The notes under the pieces: generated by a model
The model's input: only the letters and a program-made list of their open reading frames with translations
Told to the model about the DNA's origin: nothing
Databases searched by the model: none
Made by a program: the position numbers and the translations under genes
Part shown: piece after piece, positions 14,969 through 24,991 of the stretch
How the letters are laid out: the number at the start of each line of letters is the position of its first letter
How positions within the stretch are numbered: the stretch's first letter is position 1
Assembly (NCBI RefSeq): GCF_900148515.1
Contig: NZ_FRXN01000001.1
Span: 124,001 to 188,000, forward strand
Reading direction: 5' to 3'
Length of the DNA stretch: 64,000 nt
Source: Algoriphagus zhangzhouensis
GTDB lineage: Bacteria; Bacteroidota; Bacteroidia; Cytophagales; Cyclobacteriaceae

Positions 14969-17155
14969 ATGAGAAAGAATTTCATCTTAATGTTTCTGGT
15001 TTCCCTAGTTTTAGCTAGTTCGTGTGAACCAGTTTCTACTTCCAATGCCCTTGAGTGGAACGGTAAAACCTATGATGTTGAGATCATTAGGGACGATTTT
15101 GGAGTTCCCCATATTTATGGTAAAACAGATGCTGATGCCGTATTTGGACTCTTATTCGCACAATGTGAAGATGATTTCAGAAGAGTAGAGAGAAATTATG
15201 TTTGGGCATCTGGAAGGCTGGCAGAGTTAGAAGGGGAGGAAGCTATTTTCTCTGATTTGCGAGCTAATCTATATATGACAGAGGCCGAAGCAAAAGCTGC
15301 CTATGAAACTGCTCCAGATTGGTTGAAGGAGCTTTGTGTAGCATTTGCTGATGGAATTAACTTCTATTTGAACCAACATCCTGAAGTGGAGGCTCAAGTG
15401 ATCAAGACCTATGAACCTTGGTTGACGATGTACTTTTTCGAAGGCTCAATTGGAGGGGACATAGAGCAAATCTCAACTCGTAGAATTCAGGCTTTTTATG
15501 AGGAGCAAAAGGCATTGGCTTATTCTGAATATGGAGATGGATTGGTGCATCCAGACCCTTATGAAGAGCCCAAAGGGTCGAATGGAATTGCAGTTTCAGG
15601 TGAAATGACAGAATCTGGGAATGCGATGCTTTTGATCAATCCCCATACTTCATTTTATTTTAGACCAGAGGTTCATGTCGTATCGGAAGAAGGTTTAAAT
15701 GCTTACGGGGCAGTGACCTGGGGACAGTTTTTCGTATATCAGGGATTCAATGAAAATACAGGTTGGATTCACACCTCTACTCGGGTGGATTTTATCGATG
15801 AATTCAAAGAAGAAGTGAATGAAACAGCTGATGGTTTCCAATACAAGTATGGAGATGAACAGCGAGAGGTTCAAAGTCAAACAATCAGTTTGAAGTATAA
15901 AGAGGGTGAGGAGTTGAAGGAAAAGGAATTCACTTTTTATCGAACTCATCATGGCCCGATCACCCATCAATTGGATGATTATTGGGTGGCAACTAAAATT
16001 AATTGGGATCCTGTTAATGCCTTGATTCAGAGTTTTTCCAGAACCAAATTGGCCAATTATCAAGAGTTCAGAAAGATGATGGACATTCGAACTAACTCTT
16101 CAAACAATACCGTTTTTGCGGATTCTGAAGGCAATATTGCCTACTTCCATGGGAATTTTATCCCCAAAAGAGATCCTAATCTTGATTATTCCATGCCTGT
16201 AGATGGTTTTGATCCTGCAACCGACTGGAAGGGTTTGCATGAGGTGGATGAAACGATAACCGTTTTAAATCCCGGGACTGGTTGGATACAGAACTGTAAT
16301 TCCACACCATTTACGGCAGCAGGGGATTTTAGTCCAAAAAGAGAAGATTACCCAGTTTACATGGCTCCGGATGCGGAGAATTTCCGAGGAATTCACGCCG
16401 TCAGCGTTCTTGAAAAAGCCAGTAATTTAAATCTGGACAGCTTTATCAAATTGGCATACGATCCCACGATTCCGGCTTTTGAGCGTCTCATTCCGGCATT
16501 AGTGGAGGCAGTTGAAGAGCAAGGTGGTTCTGAGCAAGTCGAACCAGCATTGGCAGTGTTGAAAGATTGGAACTTTCAAACATCTAAGGAGTCTGTAGCC
16601 ATGAGTTTGGCTCATTTTTATGCCATGAATTACCAAAGTGAGTTTAGAAACTTGAATCGATTGGTGGAGGTAGAAACATTGCCAGAGTTTGCTGACCCTT
16701 CCTATCAAAAAAGAATGGTAGAGGTATTGGAATTCACTTTGAATAAAATGAATGAAGACTTTGGGACCTGGAATACACCTTGGGGAGAGATCAATAGATT
16801 CCAGAGGTTGACTGGTGATATTAACTTAAAATATGATGATGATCAACCTTACATTCCAATTGGCTTGGCTTCTGGACGTTGGGGTGCATTGGCTTCTTAT
16901 GGAGCGAGTACCAAGGAAGGAACTAAAAGATTGTATGGGAGCTCTGGAAATAGCTTTGTGGCAGTGGTAGAGTTCGGAGAGAAGGTGAAAGCAAAAAGTA
17001 TGTTGGCAGGAGGAGAAAGCGGACATCCAGATTCTCCTCATTTCTTGGATCAAGCTCAACGGTATGCAGATGCTAACTTTAAGGATGTAGCCTACTATCG
17101 TGAGGATGTAGAGGCTAGGGCAGAGGAGAGGTATGTTCCAGGAAGAAGAAAATAA
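14969..17155 (+). CDS. Penicillin acylase family protein, predicted lipoprotein
   Basis: An Ntn-hydrolase of 728 residues, made as a precursor and cleaved autocatalytically into alpha and beta chains. The nucleophile is Ser204 in GSNGIAVSG, which becomes the N-terminus of the beta chain; the oxyanion region and an Asn-rich block (NSSNNTVFAD) follow. The N-terminus is a lipoprotein signal (LVLASSC, Cys19), so the enzyme is tethered in the envelope. Family members cleave penicillins, N-acyl-homoserine lactones or other acyl amides. The large length and export fit an AHL-acylase-like role, but the substrate cannot be read from sequence. It ends in a bidirectional terminator shared with msrB. Confidence 0.9.
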   Translation: MRKNFILMFLVSLVLASSCEPVSTSNALEWNGKTYDVEIIRDDFGVPHIYGKTDADAVFGLLFAQCEDDFRRVERNYVWASGRLAELEGEEAIFSDLRANLYMTEAEAKAAYETAPDWLKELCVAFADGINFYLNQHPEVEAQVIKTYEPWLTMYFFEGSIGGDIEQISTRRIQAFYEEQKALAYSEYGDGLVHPDPYEEPKGSNGIAVSGEMTESGNAMLLINPHTSFYFRPEVHVVSEEGLNAYGAVTWGQFFVYQGFNENTGWIHTSTRVDFIDEFKEEVNETADGFQYKYGDEQREVQSQTISLKYKEGEELKEKEFTFYRTHHGPITHQLDDYWVATKINWDPVNALIQSFSRTKLANYQEFRKMMDIRTNSSNNTVFADSEGNIAYFHGNFIPKRDPNLDYSMPVDGFDPATDWKGLHEVDETITVLNPGTGWIQNCNSTPFTAAGDFSPKREDYPVYMAPDAENFRGIHAVSVLEKASNLNLDSFIKLAYDPTIPAFERLIPALVEAVEEQGGSEQVEPALAVLKDWNFQTSKESVAMSLAHFYAMNYQSEFRNLNRLVEVETLPEFADPSYQKRMVEVLEFTLNKMNEDFGTWNTPWGEINRFQRLTGDINLKYDDDQPYIPIGLASGRWGALASYGASTKEGTKRLYGSSGNSFVAVVEFGEKVKAKSMLAGGESGHPDSPHFLDQAQRYADANFKDVAYYREDVEARAEERYVPGRRK

Positions 17156-17180
17156 AAAAGGGGATTTAATCCCCTTTTTT
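17154..17180. terminator. Bidirectional terminator between the acylase gene and msrB
   Basis: A-run, then the palindrome GGGGATTTAATCCCC (17160-17174), then a T-run, so it can work for both convergent genes. The msrB stop codon (17166-17168) lies inside the hairpin. Confidence 0.85.
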
Positions 17181-17585
17181 AAAATCCATACTTACCGAAT
17201 TGATGCAATAGCGAATGCCTCCCTGATCACTGGGACCATCGGGAAACCGATGTCCTAGATGGGAACCGCAATTGGCACATAAAATTTCTTCTCGGATCAT
17301 GAAATGGGAATAATCCATCTGAACGTCAATGGCTTCTGGCCTAATCGGTTCGGTAAAGCTTGGCCATCCGCAGCCAGAATCATATTTTTTGCTGGAATGA
17401 AAGATCTCATTATGACAAACTTTGCATTCGTAGATGCCGGTATCCTTGTTGAGATAATATTGACCGGTGAATGGTCTTTCCGTTCCTTTTTCTCGCAATA
17501 CATGATAGGATTCAGGATCTAATTTTCCTTTCAAATCCTCTTCTGAAATCTGGATTGGATATTCCTTTTTATCTTTTTTGCTCAT
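17166..17585 (-). CDS. msrB: Peptide-methionine (R)-S-oxide reductase
   Basis: Reduces the R epimer of methionine sulfoxide in proteins. 139 residues, the normal single-domain length. Zinc-binding CxxC pairs are seen in CKVCHNEIF and CANCGSHLGHRF, the catalytic Cys in RYCINSVSMDF and the substrate pocket in SGCGWPSFTEP. No signal peptide, so cytoplasmic. It lies 36 nt downstream of a small membrane-protein gene on the same strand and may be the last gene of the minus-strand run that begins at 20381. Confidence 0.96.
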   Translation of the reverse strand: MSKKDKKEYPIQISEEDLKGKLDPESYHVLREKGTERPFTGQYYLNKDTGIYECKVCHNEIFHSSKKYDSGCGWPSFTEPIRPEAIDVQMDYSHFMIREEILCANCGSHLGHRFPDGPSDQGGIRYCINSVSMDFKKGD

Positions 17586-17621
17586 ATCACTTCAACCAAA
17601 AATAGCTTCGGTAAGTTTTGT

Positions 17622-17999
17622 TTAGCCTTCAGAAATTTGCGGGCTGGCTTTTGGATTGATCAATTTATAAAAACCGAAGGTGCCAATGGCATAGCATACA
17701 ATATCCCAGTAATCTCGGGTGTATGTTTCAGAATAAAGTGGTAATATTCCTTCAAAAGCCACTGAAACATAAAGGAAGCCCACTAAGCATTGGACCCAGG
17801 TAAATCGAAATTGATTTTTTAAGGGGTGAATCCATTGGAATACTTGAAGTGTGATGCCTAAAATCACAGGCATTGCAAGTAAATCGTCCTCATAGGATCT
17901 AATGAAAGAATGTGTCTCACCAAATAATTTCTCGGCTCCCTGATTTACCCAAAATAGAAGGGCTGAAACGAAAAAAATTGGATTTTTTAAAACTGTCAT
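17622..17999 (-). CDS. Small polytopic membrane protein of unknown function
   Basis: 125 residues from the ATG at 17999. A longer frame to 18131 exists but runs through the preceding gene and is rejected. Three or four hydrophobic helices are evident (NPIFFVSALLFWV, LLAMPVILGITLQVF, WVQCLVGFLYVSVAF, DIVCYAIGTFGFYKL). Its start codon shares one base with the TAA of the upstream zinc-ribbon gene (TAATG), so translation is coupled. No family recognised. Confidence 0.65.
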   Translation of the reverse strand: MTVLKNPIFFVSALLFWVNQGAEKLFGETHSFIRSYEDDLLAMPVILGITLQVFQWIHPLKNQFRFTWVQCLVGFLYVSVAFEGILPLYSETYTRDYWDIVCYAIGTFGFYKLINPKASPQISEG

Positions 18000-18283
18000 T
18001 ATCCAGGAAGAGCTGCAATTAACCAAATAAGAAAGGTGATAATAGCCATAAAGACTGTGTAAAACAAATTCCCAACTTTCTTCAAAAACACTATAAAAGG
18101 AGGGTCTGCTTTCTGGATATAAAACTTCCATTTCTCTTCATTGGCCTTCTTTTCTTCCTCTCTTTTCTGATTTCTGGCAAGCTCCAAATGGCTTAGTTTT
18201 TCTCCACAATGCTCACAAACATCTTCGATATTCTGGCTCCAAGCAGACCATTCTTTGCAATGAGGGCATTTTTTCTGTCCCAT
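17999..18283 (-). CDS. Small zinc-ribbon membrane protein
   Basis: 94 residues. The N-terminus carries two CxxC knuckles (CPHCKEW and CEHCGEK), a rubredoxin-like zinc ribbon. A charged Arg/Lys/Glu helix follows, then a C-terminal membrane segment (LFYTVFMAIITFLIWLIAALPG) with the end at or in the membrane. It starts one base after the aminotransferase stop and is coupled to the next membrane protein. It could bind a partner or nucleic acid at the inner membrane; nothing more can be said. Confidence 0.7.
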   Translation of the reverse strand: MGQKKCPHCKEWSAWSQNIEDVCEHCGEKLSHLELARNQKREEEKKANEEKWKFYIQKADPPFIVFLKKVGNLFYTVFMAIITFLIWLIAALPG

Positions 18284-18284
18284 A

Positions 18285-19475
18285 TCAAGCTTCAGTTACC
18301 AGGTTGATAGCTTTCAGGATACCGTCACAAGCCTCTTTGATCTGTTCTTTGGTGATCGTCAATGGAGGAGCAATGCGCATGGAATCATCGCAGAATAGAA
18401 ACCAGTCCGTAATAACTCCAAGTTCAATGGCCTGATCGATGATGGGTTTTAAGACTTCGAAAGATTCGAACTCTACGGCCATCATCAATCCTTTATTTCG
18501 GATTCCTTTGATTTTGGGATGAACTAGAAAGCTTTTAAACAATTCTGCTTTTTCCTCAACCTGATTGATCAGATTTTCTTCTTGCAAGACCTGAATGGTA
18601 GCTAGAGAAGCTGCAGAACTTACTGGATGTCCTCCAAAAGTGGTGATATGTCCTAATAGCGGGTTGTTTTTGAAAACTCCCATCACTTCTTTGTTGGCGA
18701 TAAAAGCTCCAATCGGCATTCCTCCACCCATTCCTTTTGCGCAAACAACAATATCAGGAACGATGTCAAAATGCTCAAAAGCCCAGAATTTTCCAGTCCT
18801 TCCAAATCCGGCTTGAATTTCGTCCAAAATCAATAAGGTACCCATTTCTAGGCACTTATCTCTTAAAGCTTTAAAGTATTTTTGGGTCCCCACACGGATT
18901 CCAGCCTCACCCTGAATGGTTTCCACAATGACTGCAGCAGTGTCTGAGTCAATTTTTTCAAGATCTTCCAGATTTCCGTATTGAATATTGGAGACCCCTG
19001 GTAGAAGTGGTCTATAGGCACGCTTAAAAATCTCATTTCCTCCCACGCTTAAAGCTCCACTTGAACTACCGTGGTAAGCATTGACACAGGAAACCAATTT
19101 GGGTTTTCCGGTATATCTTTTTGCGAGCTTTAAAGCTCCCTCTACAGCTTCAGAGCCACTATTGACCAAGTAGACATTGTCCAGAGATTCAGGTAGTGTG
19201 TCACAAATAGCTTTTGCTAATTGTGCTTGGGGACTTTGTACATATTCTCCATATACCATCAGGTGGAGGTATTTGTCAAGCTGATTTTGGATGGCTTTCA
19301 AAACCTTGGGATGGCGATGGCCTACATTACTCACACCGATTCCAGAGATCAAATCCATGTATTTTTCCCCATTGGGGCCATACATATAGACTCCTTCTGC
19401 CTTTTCGATTTCGATCAGCAGTGGAAAATCTGTGGTTTGGGCTAGATGGGATAGAAATAATTGTCGGTTGTTCAT
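18285..19475 (-). CDS. Class III PLP-dependent aminotransferase (acetylornithine/ornithine type)
   Basis: 396 residues, fold-type I aminotransferase. Seen: the phosphate-binding NSGSEAVEGALKLAKRYTG, the aromatic platform region NAYHGSSSGALS, the cofactor Asp in LLILDEIQAGFGRTGKFWAFE and the Schiff-base Lys in CAKGMGGGMPIGAF. Family members transaminate the terminal amino group of ornithine, acetylornithine, lysine or 4-aminobutyrate. The absence of arg genes nearby leaves the substrate open. It follows the methyltransferase gene by 9 nt in a minus-strand operon. Confidence 0.88.
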   Translation of the reverse strand: MNNRQLFLSHLAQTTDFPLLIEIEKAEGVYMYGPNGEKYMDLISGIGVSNVGHRHPKVLKAIQNQLDKYLHLMVYGEYVQSPQAQLAKAICDTLPESLDNVYLVNSGSEAVEGALKLAKRYTGKPKLVSCVNAYHGSSSGALSVGGNEIFKRAYRPLLPGVSNIQYGNLEDLEKIDSDTAAVIVETIQGEAGIRVGTQKYFKALRDKCLEMGTLLILDEIQAGFGRTGKFWAFEHFDIVPDIVVCAKGMGGGMPIGAFIANKEVMGVFKNNPLLGHITTFGGHPVSSAASLATIQVLQEENLINQVEEKAELFKSFLVHPKIKGIRNKGLMMAVEFESFEVLKPIIDQAIELGVITDWFLFCDDSMRIAPPLTITKEQIKEACDGILKAINLVTEA

Positions 19476-19484
19476 AATTGGGTT

Positions 19485-20381
19485 TTAATAGCTGGAGAAT
19501 CTGAAGAAAATTCCCAAAGGAAGCTTTTTGTCAAATCTGTCCTGCAGGTATAATTCTCCATGCTCTGGATTTTTCACTTCTCCAAAATTGGATTGGATCA
19601 AATTGACCGCTATCAAAGAGGAAAAGCTCAATGAGTACATGTTGAGTAAAAGGAAATGATTCTTTGGATCCAAGATTTCTGCACAGGTTTTTAGCATTTC
19701 GTTGATTTGCTCCTCGAGAACCCACTTTTCACCATCTGGACCTCTTCCATATGCTGGGGGGTCCAGGATAATGCCTTGGTATTTATTTCCTCTTCTGGCT
19801 TCCCGTTTGATGAATTTCATCGCATCATCTACCATCCATCGGATTCCTTCCTGCTTGGAGGCTTCCATATTGTGTCTGGACCAGGTAACCACCTGCTTGA
19901 CCGAATCCAAATGAGTTACATCAGCACCTGCAGCTTTGGCTGCTACTGAAGCAGCGCCTGTGTAGGCAAATAGGTTCAAAACTTTTGGATTTTGAACAGG
20001 TGACTTTTGAATCGTCTGATAGAGATAATCCCAATTGACTGCTTGCTCAGGGAAAAGCCCGATGTGCTTAAAAGAAGTTTGAGCCAGGTTGAGTTTCAAA
20101 TTGAGTCCGTCTTCATTGGAATAGGCTATTTGCCAATTGTGGGGCATTTTTTTGAGTTGCTCCCACTTTCCTTTGTCAGGGTTGTTTTTTTCTTTGGCAA
20201 AATGAGCATGAGCCATTTTTCTCCACTCTGACTCGGACATACTTTTGTCCCAAATGGCCTGAGGCTCGGGTCTGCTAACAATAAATTCTCCAAATCTTTC
20301 CAGCTTTTCAAAGCCACCCGTATCGATCAATTCGTAATCATTCCACGGACCTGGAGTCAAGGATAAAATGCGTTCGTTCAT
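19485..20381 (-). CDS. Class I SAM-dependent methyltransferase (RlmI-like)
   Basis: 298 residues. The SAM-binding motif I is NLFAYTGAASVAAKAAG, the acidic strand-2 end is VTHLDSVKQVV, and motif IV is IILDPPAYGRGPDG, a variant of the NPPF/DPPxF signature of rRNA or protein methylases. The layout resembles the catalytic half of RlmI (23S rRNA m5C). No PUA domain is seen at the N-terminus, so the target is uncertain. It is the first gene of the minus-strand operon and is divergent from the lipid genes, with 240 bp between. Confidence 0.85.
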   Translation of the reverse strand: MNERILSLTPGPWNDYELIDTGGFEKLERFGEFIVSRPEPQAIWDKSMSESEWRKMAHAHFAKEKNNPDKGKWEQLKKMPHNWQIAYSNEDGLNLKLNLAQTSFKHIGLFPEQAVNWDYLYQTIQKSPVQNPKVLNLFAYTGAASVAAKAAGADVTHLDSVKQVVTWSRHNMEASKQEGIRWMVDDAMKFIKREARRGNKYQGIILDPPAYGRGPDGEKWVLEEQINEMLKTCAEILDPKNHFLLLNMYSLSFSSLIAVNLIQSNFGEVKNPEHGELYLQDRFDKKLPLGIFFRFSSY

Positions 20382-20621
20382 AGCTCATCGATTGAGCAGG
20401 CAAAAATAGGGAATTATAACTGGAAGAGGAGAGGATGGAAGATTATCCGTATTTCTTGATTTTTTTCGGTGTTAAGTTCAGATTTGATATCATTTGGTTT
20501 TCAGGTAGCTGCGTTTTAATAAATGATTAAAAAATGTATGCATGCAGAACTTTTCCTGTTTTTACTTTATTTTACCAAAGATTACCCAGTTTAAATTCTC
20601 CTTTTTGATCCTAGAAATAAT

Positions 20622-21452
20622 ATGTCGAAGAAATTTATCGATATAGAAAAAGCGATTCATTCCAAGAATCCGACTTTGCTAAAGTGGATGCCTGGATTTG
20701 TACTTTCTTATATTAAGAAAGTGACTCATGAAACTTGGATGAATGAAGTTTTGGATCGAATAAATCACCTCAAAGGAATTGATTTTGTCAATAGTATTAT
20801 TGAGGAGTTTGAATTGGAAGTTGAGCTAATAGGAGAGGAAAAAATACCGAAAGAAGGAGGAGTGATTATAGCTGCCAATCATCCTCTTGGTGGCATGGAT
20901 GGAATCGCTTTGATGTATGCCCTTGGGAAAATCAGGCCAGACATTCGTTTTTTGGTAAATGATCTTTTGATGGCCTTTGAAAATTTTGAACCTCTATTTG
21001 TTCCAGTTAATAAGCTTGGAAGAAACTCTCAGGAAACTCTTGCAAAAATAGAAGAAGCATATGCCGACAATTTTGCTGTCTTGGTGTTTCCAGCAGGTTT
21101 GGTTTCAAGGAAATCAGGAAATGGGATTAGAGATCTTCAATGGAAAAAGAGCTTTATTACCAAGGCTAAAAAGTACAAAAAAGATATCCTTCTTTGTTTT
21201 ATTGAAGGAAAGAATTCAAATTTCTTTTACAATTTAGCTGATTGGAGAAAGAAACTTGGAGTTAAGGCAAACGTTGAGATGTTTTATCTTGTGGATGAAA
21301 TGTATAAGCAACGTGGACAAAAGGTTAAAATTAGGATTGGTGAGCAGATCCCATTTGAGAGTTTGACAAATGAGAATTCTGATGCCAAATGGGCCGAAAT
21401 TTTGAAAGAAAAAGTTTATGAATTTGGATCGAAAAATGGAAAGAGAAGCTGA
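20622..21452 (+). CDS. glsA: PlsC-like O-acyltransferase, probable glycine-lipid O-acyltransferase
   Basis: 276 residues of the PlsC superfamily. The acyltransferase block I is NHPLGGMDG (NHxxxxD form) and block III is VFPAGLVSRKS. PlsC enzymes transfer acyl chains to a hydroxyl group. Immediately downstream, with a 35-bp overlap, is a hemolysin/OlsB-type N-acyltransferase. In Bacteroides thetaiotaomicron this pair (GlsB N-acylates glycine, GlsA O-acylates the 3-hydroxyl) makes glycine lipids. Assignment of this gene to GlsA is by fold plus context and not by diagnostic residues; an ornithine- or serine-lipid product is the main alternative. Confidence 0.75.
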   Translation: MSKKFIDIEKAIHSKNPTLLKWMPGFVLSYIKKVTHETWMNEVLDRINHLKGIDFVNSIIEEFELEVELIGEEKIPKEGGVIIAANHPLGGMDGIALMYALGKIRPDIRFLVNDLLMAFENFEPLFVPVNKLGRNSQETLAKIEEAYADNFAVLVFPAGLVSRKSGNGIRDLQWKKSFITKAKKYKKDILLCFIEGKNSNFFYNLADWRKKLGVKANVEMFYLVDEMYKQRGQKVKIRIGEQIPFESLTNENSDAKWAEILKEKVYEFGSKNGKRS

Positions 21453-22401
21453 GATAATCCCTGCTGTAGATACAGCACTGATAAAGGCCGAATTAAGCCC
21501 GGATCGATTCATTCGATATGCAAATAACGGGGACAATTTGGTTTACTTGGTGGACTTCCACAATTCACCCAATGTAGTGAGGGAAATCGGTCGATTGAGA
21601 GAGCTGACTTTTAGAGCTGCGGGAGGGGGGACCGGTCTTGAGTTGGATTTGGATGAGAACGACACCTGTGAAAATTGCTATCAACAATTGATCACTTGGA
21701 ATCCGGAGAATGAGGAAATAGTTGCTGGGTACCGTTTGATTCATTGCAAGACGGCTATAGGAGAAGATGGTGATATCAATCTTTCTACCACCCATTTGTT
21801 TGATTTTTCAGAAGAGTTTATTAAAAACTATTTACCCTATACTATTGAACTTGGAAGGTCTTTCGTTCAACCGAAATATCAGCCAAGCATAGATAACAGA
21901 AAAGGGATTTTCAGCCTGGATAACTTGTGGGATGGCTTAGGTGCCGTGGTTTTACTCAATCCAGATGTGAAGTTTCTGTTTGGAAAGGTGACCATGTATC
22001 CTCATTACAATCGTGAAGCAAGGGACCTTTTGCTTCGATTTATGAATCATTATTTCCCAGATAAAAACTCCTTGGTAGTTCCAAAGCCTGAATTGAAATT
22101 GGATTACGAAACAGGCGTTGGTACAGGACCAAATCCATTTGAAGGATTGAGCTATAAAGAGGGGTATAAGTTGTTGAATACCAGTGTAAGGTCTTACGGG
22201 GAGAACATTCCTCCTTTGATCAATACTTACATGAATTTGTCACCTACAATGATGACTTTTGGTACAGCTTTGAATGATGAATTTGGTGAGGTTGAAGAGA
22301 CAGGGATTTTGATCACTTTGTCCGATATCTACGAATCCAAAAAACATAGGCATATGGATACTTTTGAGAGAGATAGAGTCTTAGGAAGTAGGGATGTCTA
22401 G
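21418..22401 (+). CDS. glsB: Hemolysin/OlsB-type N-acyltransferase, probable glycine N-acyltransferase
   Basis: 327 residues of the GNAT-like family that includes OlsB and GlsB, which transfer a 3-hydroxyacyl chain from ACP to the amino group of an amino acid. Recognisable stretches are EIGRLRELTFRAAGGGTG, a Cys pair in DTCENCYQQLI, IVAGYRLIHC and ELGRSFVQPKYQ. The frame starts at the ATG at 21418 inside the upstream gene; a second ATG at 21436 is possible. It overlaps genes on both sides (35 bp upstream, 8 bp downstream), so the three form one tightly coupled operon. The head group cannot be read from sequence. Confidence 0.78.
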   Translation: MNLDRKMEREAEIIPAVDTALIKAELSPDRFIRYANNGDNLVYLVDFHNSPNVVREIGRLRELTFRAAGGGTGLELDLDENDTCENCYQQLITWNPENEEIVAGYRLIHCKTAIGEDGDINLSTTHLFDFSEEFIKNYLPYTIELGRSFVQPKYQPSIDNRKGIFSLDNLWDGLGAVVLLNPDVKFLFGKVTMYPHYNREARDLLLRFMNHYFPDKNSLVVPKPELKLDYETGVGTGPNPFEGLSYKEGYKLLNTSVRSYGENIPPLINTYMNLSPTMMTFGTALNDEFGEVEETGILITLSDIYESKKHRHMDTFERDRVLGSRDV

Positions 22402-22774
22402 TCCAAAAACCATCAAAACCTTAATTGTAGGAGCAACTCCAAATCCTTCCAGGTATGCTTATGTAGCAGCTGGAATGTATGAGGATAAGGGCTACGAATT
22501 CATTCCTATCGGAATCAAAAATGGAGAGGTATATGGTAAGGAAATTCTTGATTTGAGGAGAAAGCCCGATTTGGAAGATATTCATACGATTACCCTATAT
22601 ATTGGTCCAGATCATCAGGGGGAATGGATTGATTATTTGCTTTCTCTGAATCCAAAGAGGATCATTTTCAATCCGGGAACAGAAAATCCAGAATTTTTTC
22701 AAAAGGCTAAAGCTCAGGGGGTAGAGGTGGTTCCTGCTTGCAACTTGGTGATGCTCAGTACAAATCAGTTTTAA
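22394..22774 (+). CDS. CoA-binding protein (YccU family)
   Basis: 126 residues forming one Rossmann-like CoA-binding domain: TLIVGATPNPSRYAYVAAGM at the N-terminus, then FIPIGIKNGEVYGKEI, ITLYIGPDH and IIFNPGTENPEF. Family members bind CoA but have no established reaction. It overlaps the N-acyltransferase gene by 8 bp and so is coupled to lipid synthesis here. Whether this is functional or just a convenient position is not known. Confidence 0.88.
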   Translation: MSSPKTIKTLIVGATPNPSRYAYVAAGMYEDKGYEFIPIGIKNGEVYGKEILDLRRKPDLEDIHTITLYIGPDHQGEWIDYLLSLNPKRIIFNPGTENPEFFQKAKAQGVEVVPACNLVMLSTNQF

Positions 22775-22877
22775 GTGATTGCTTTTTAGATACTTTAGGT
22801 AAGCTTAAGGAGGGGGTAATTGCCTGAATTTTATAGTGATAAACTCACATTTTTTGCTTAACTTGCCGAATCAATAA

Positions 22878-24890
<2,013 letters not shown>

Positions 24891-24895
24891 TCATA

Positions 24896-24920
24896 AAGGG
24901 GCTCTCGGGCCCCTTTTTTT
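24896..24920 (+). terminator. Rho-independent terminator after gyrB
   Basis: GGGGC and GCCCC form a GC-rich stem with a 6-nt loop, followed by seven T, 7 nt after the stop codon. Confidence 0.88.
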
Positions 24921-24991
24921 GTCTTAACAAAAATGTAAATTCGAATTCCGGCTAAAAAGCTTATTTTTCCGGTCCCTTAATTTTATACAGT

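Noticed and set aside
17622..18131. 169-codon version of the polytopic membrane protein
   Set aside because: The first 44 codons run through the upstream zinc-ribbon gene in another frame; the ATG at 17999 coupled to its stop is better.
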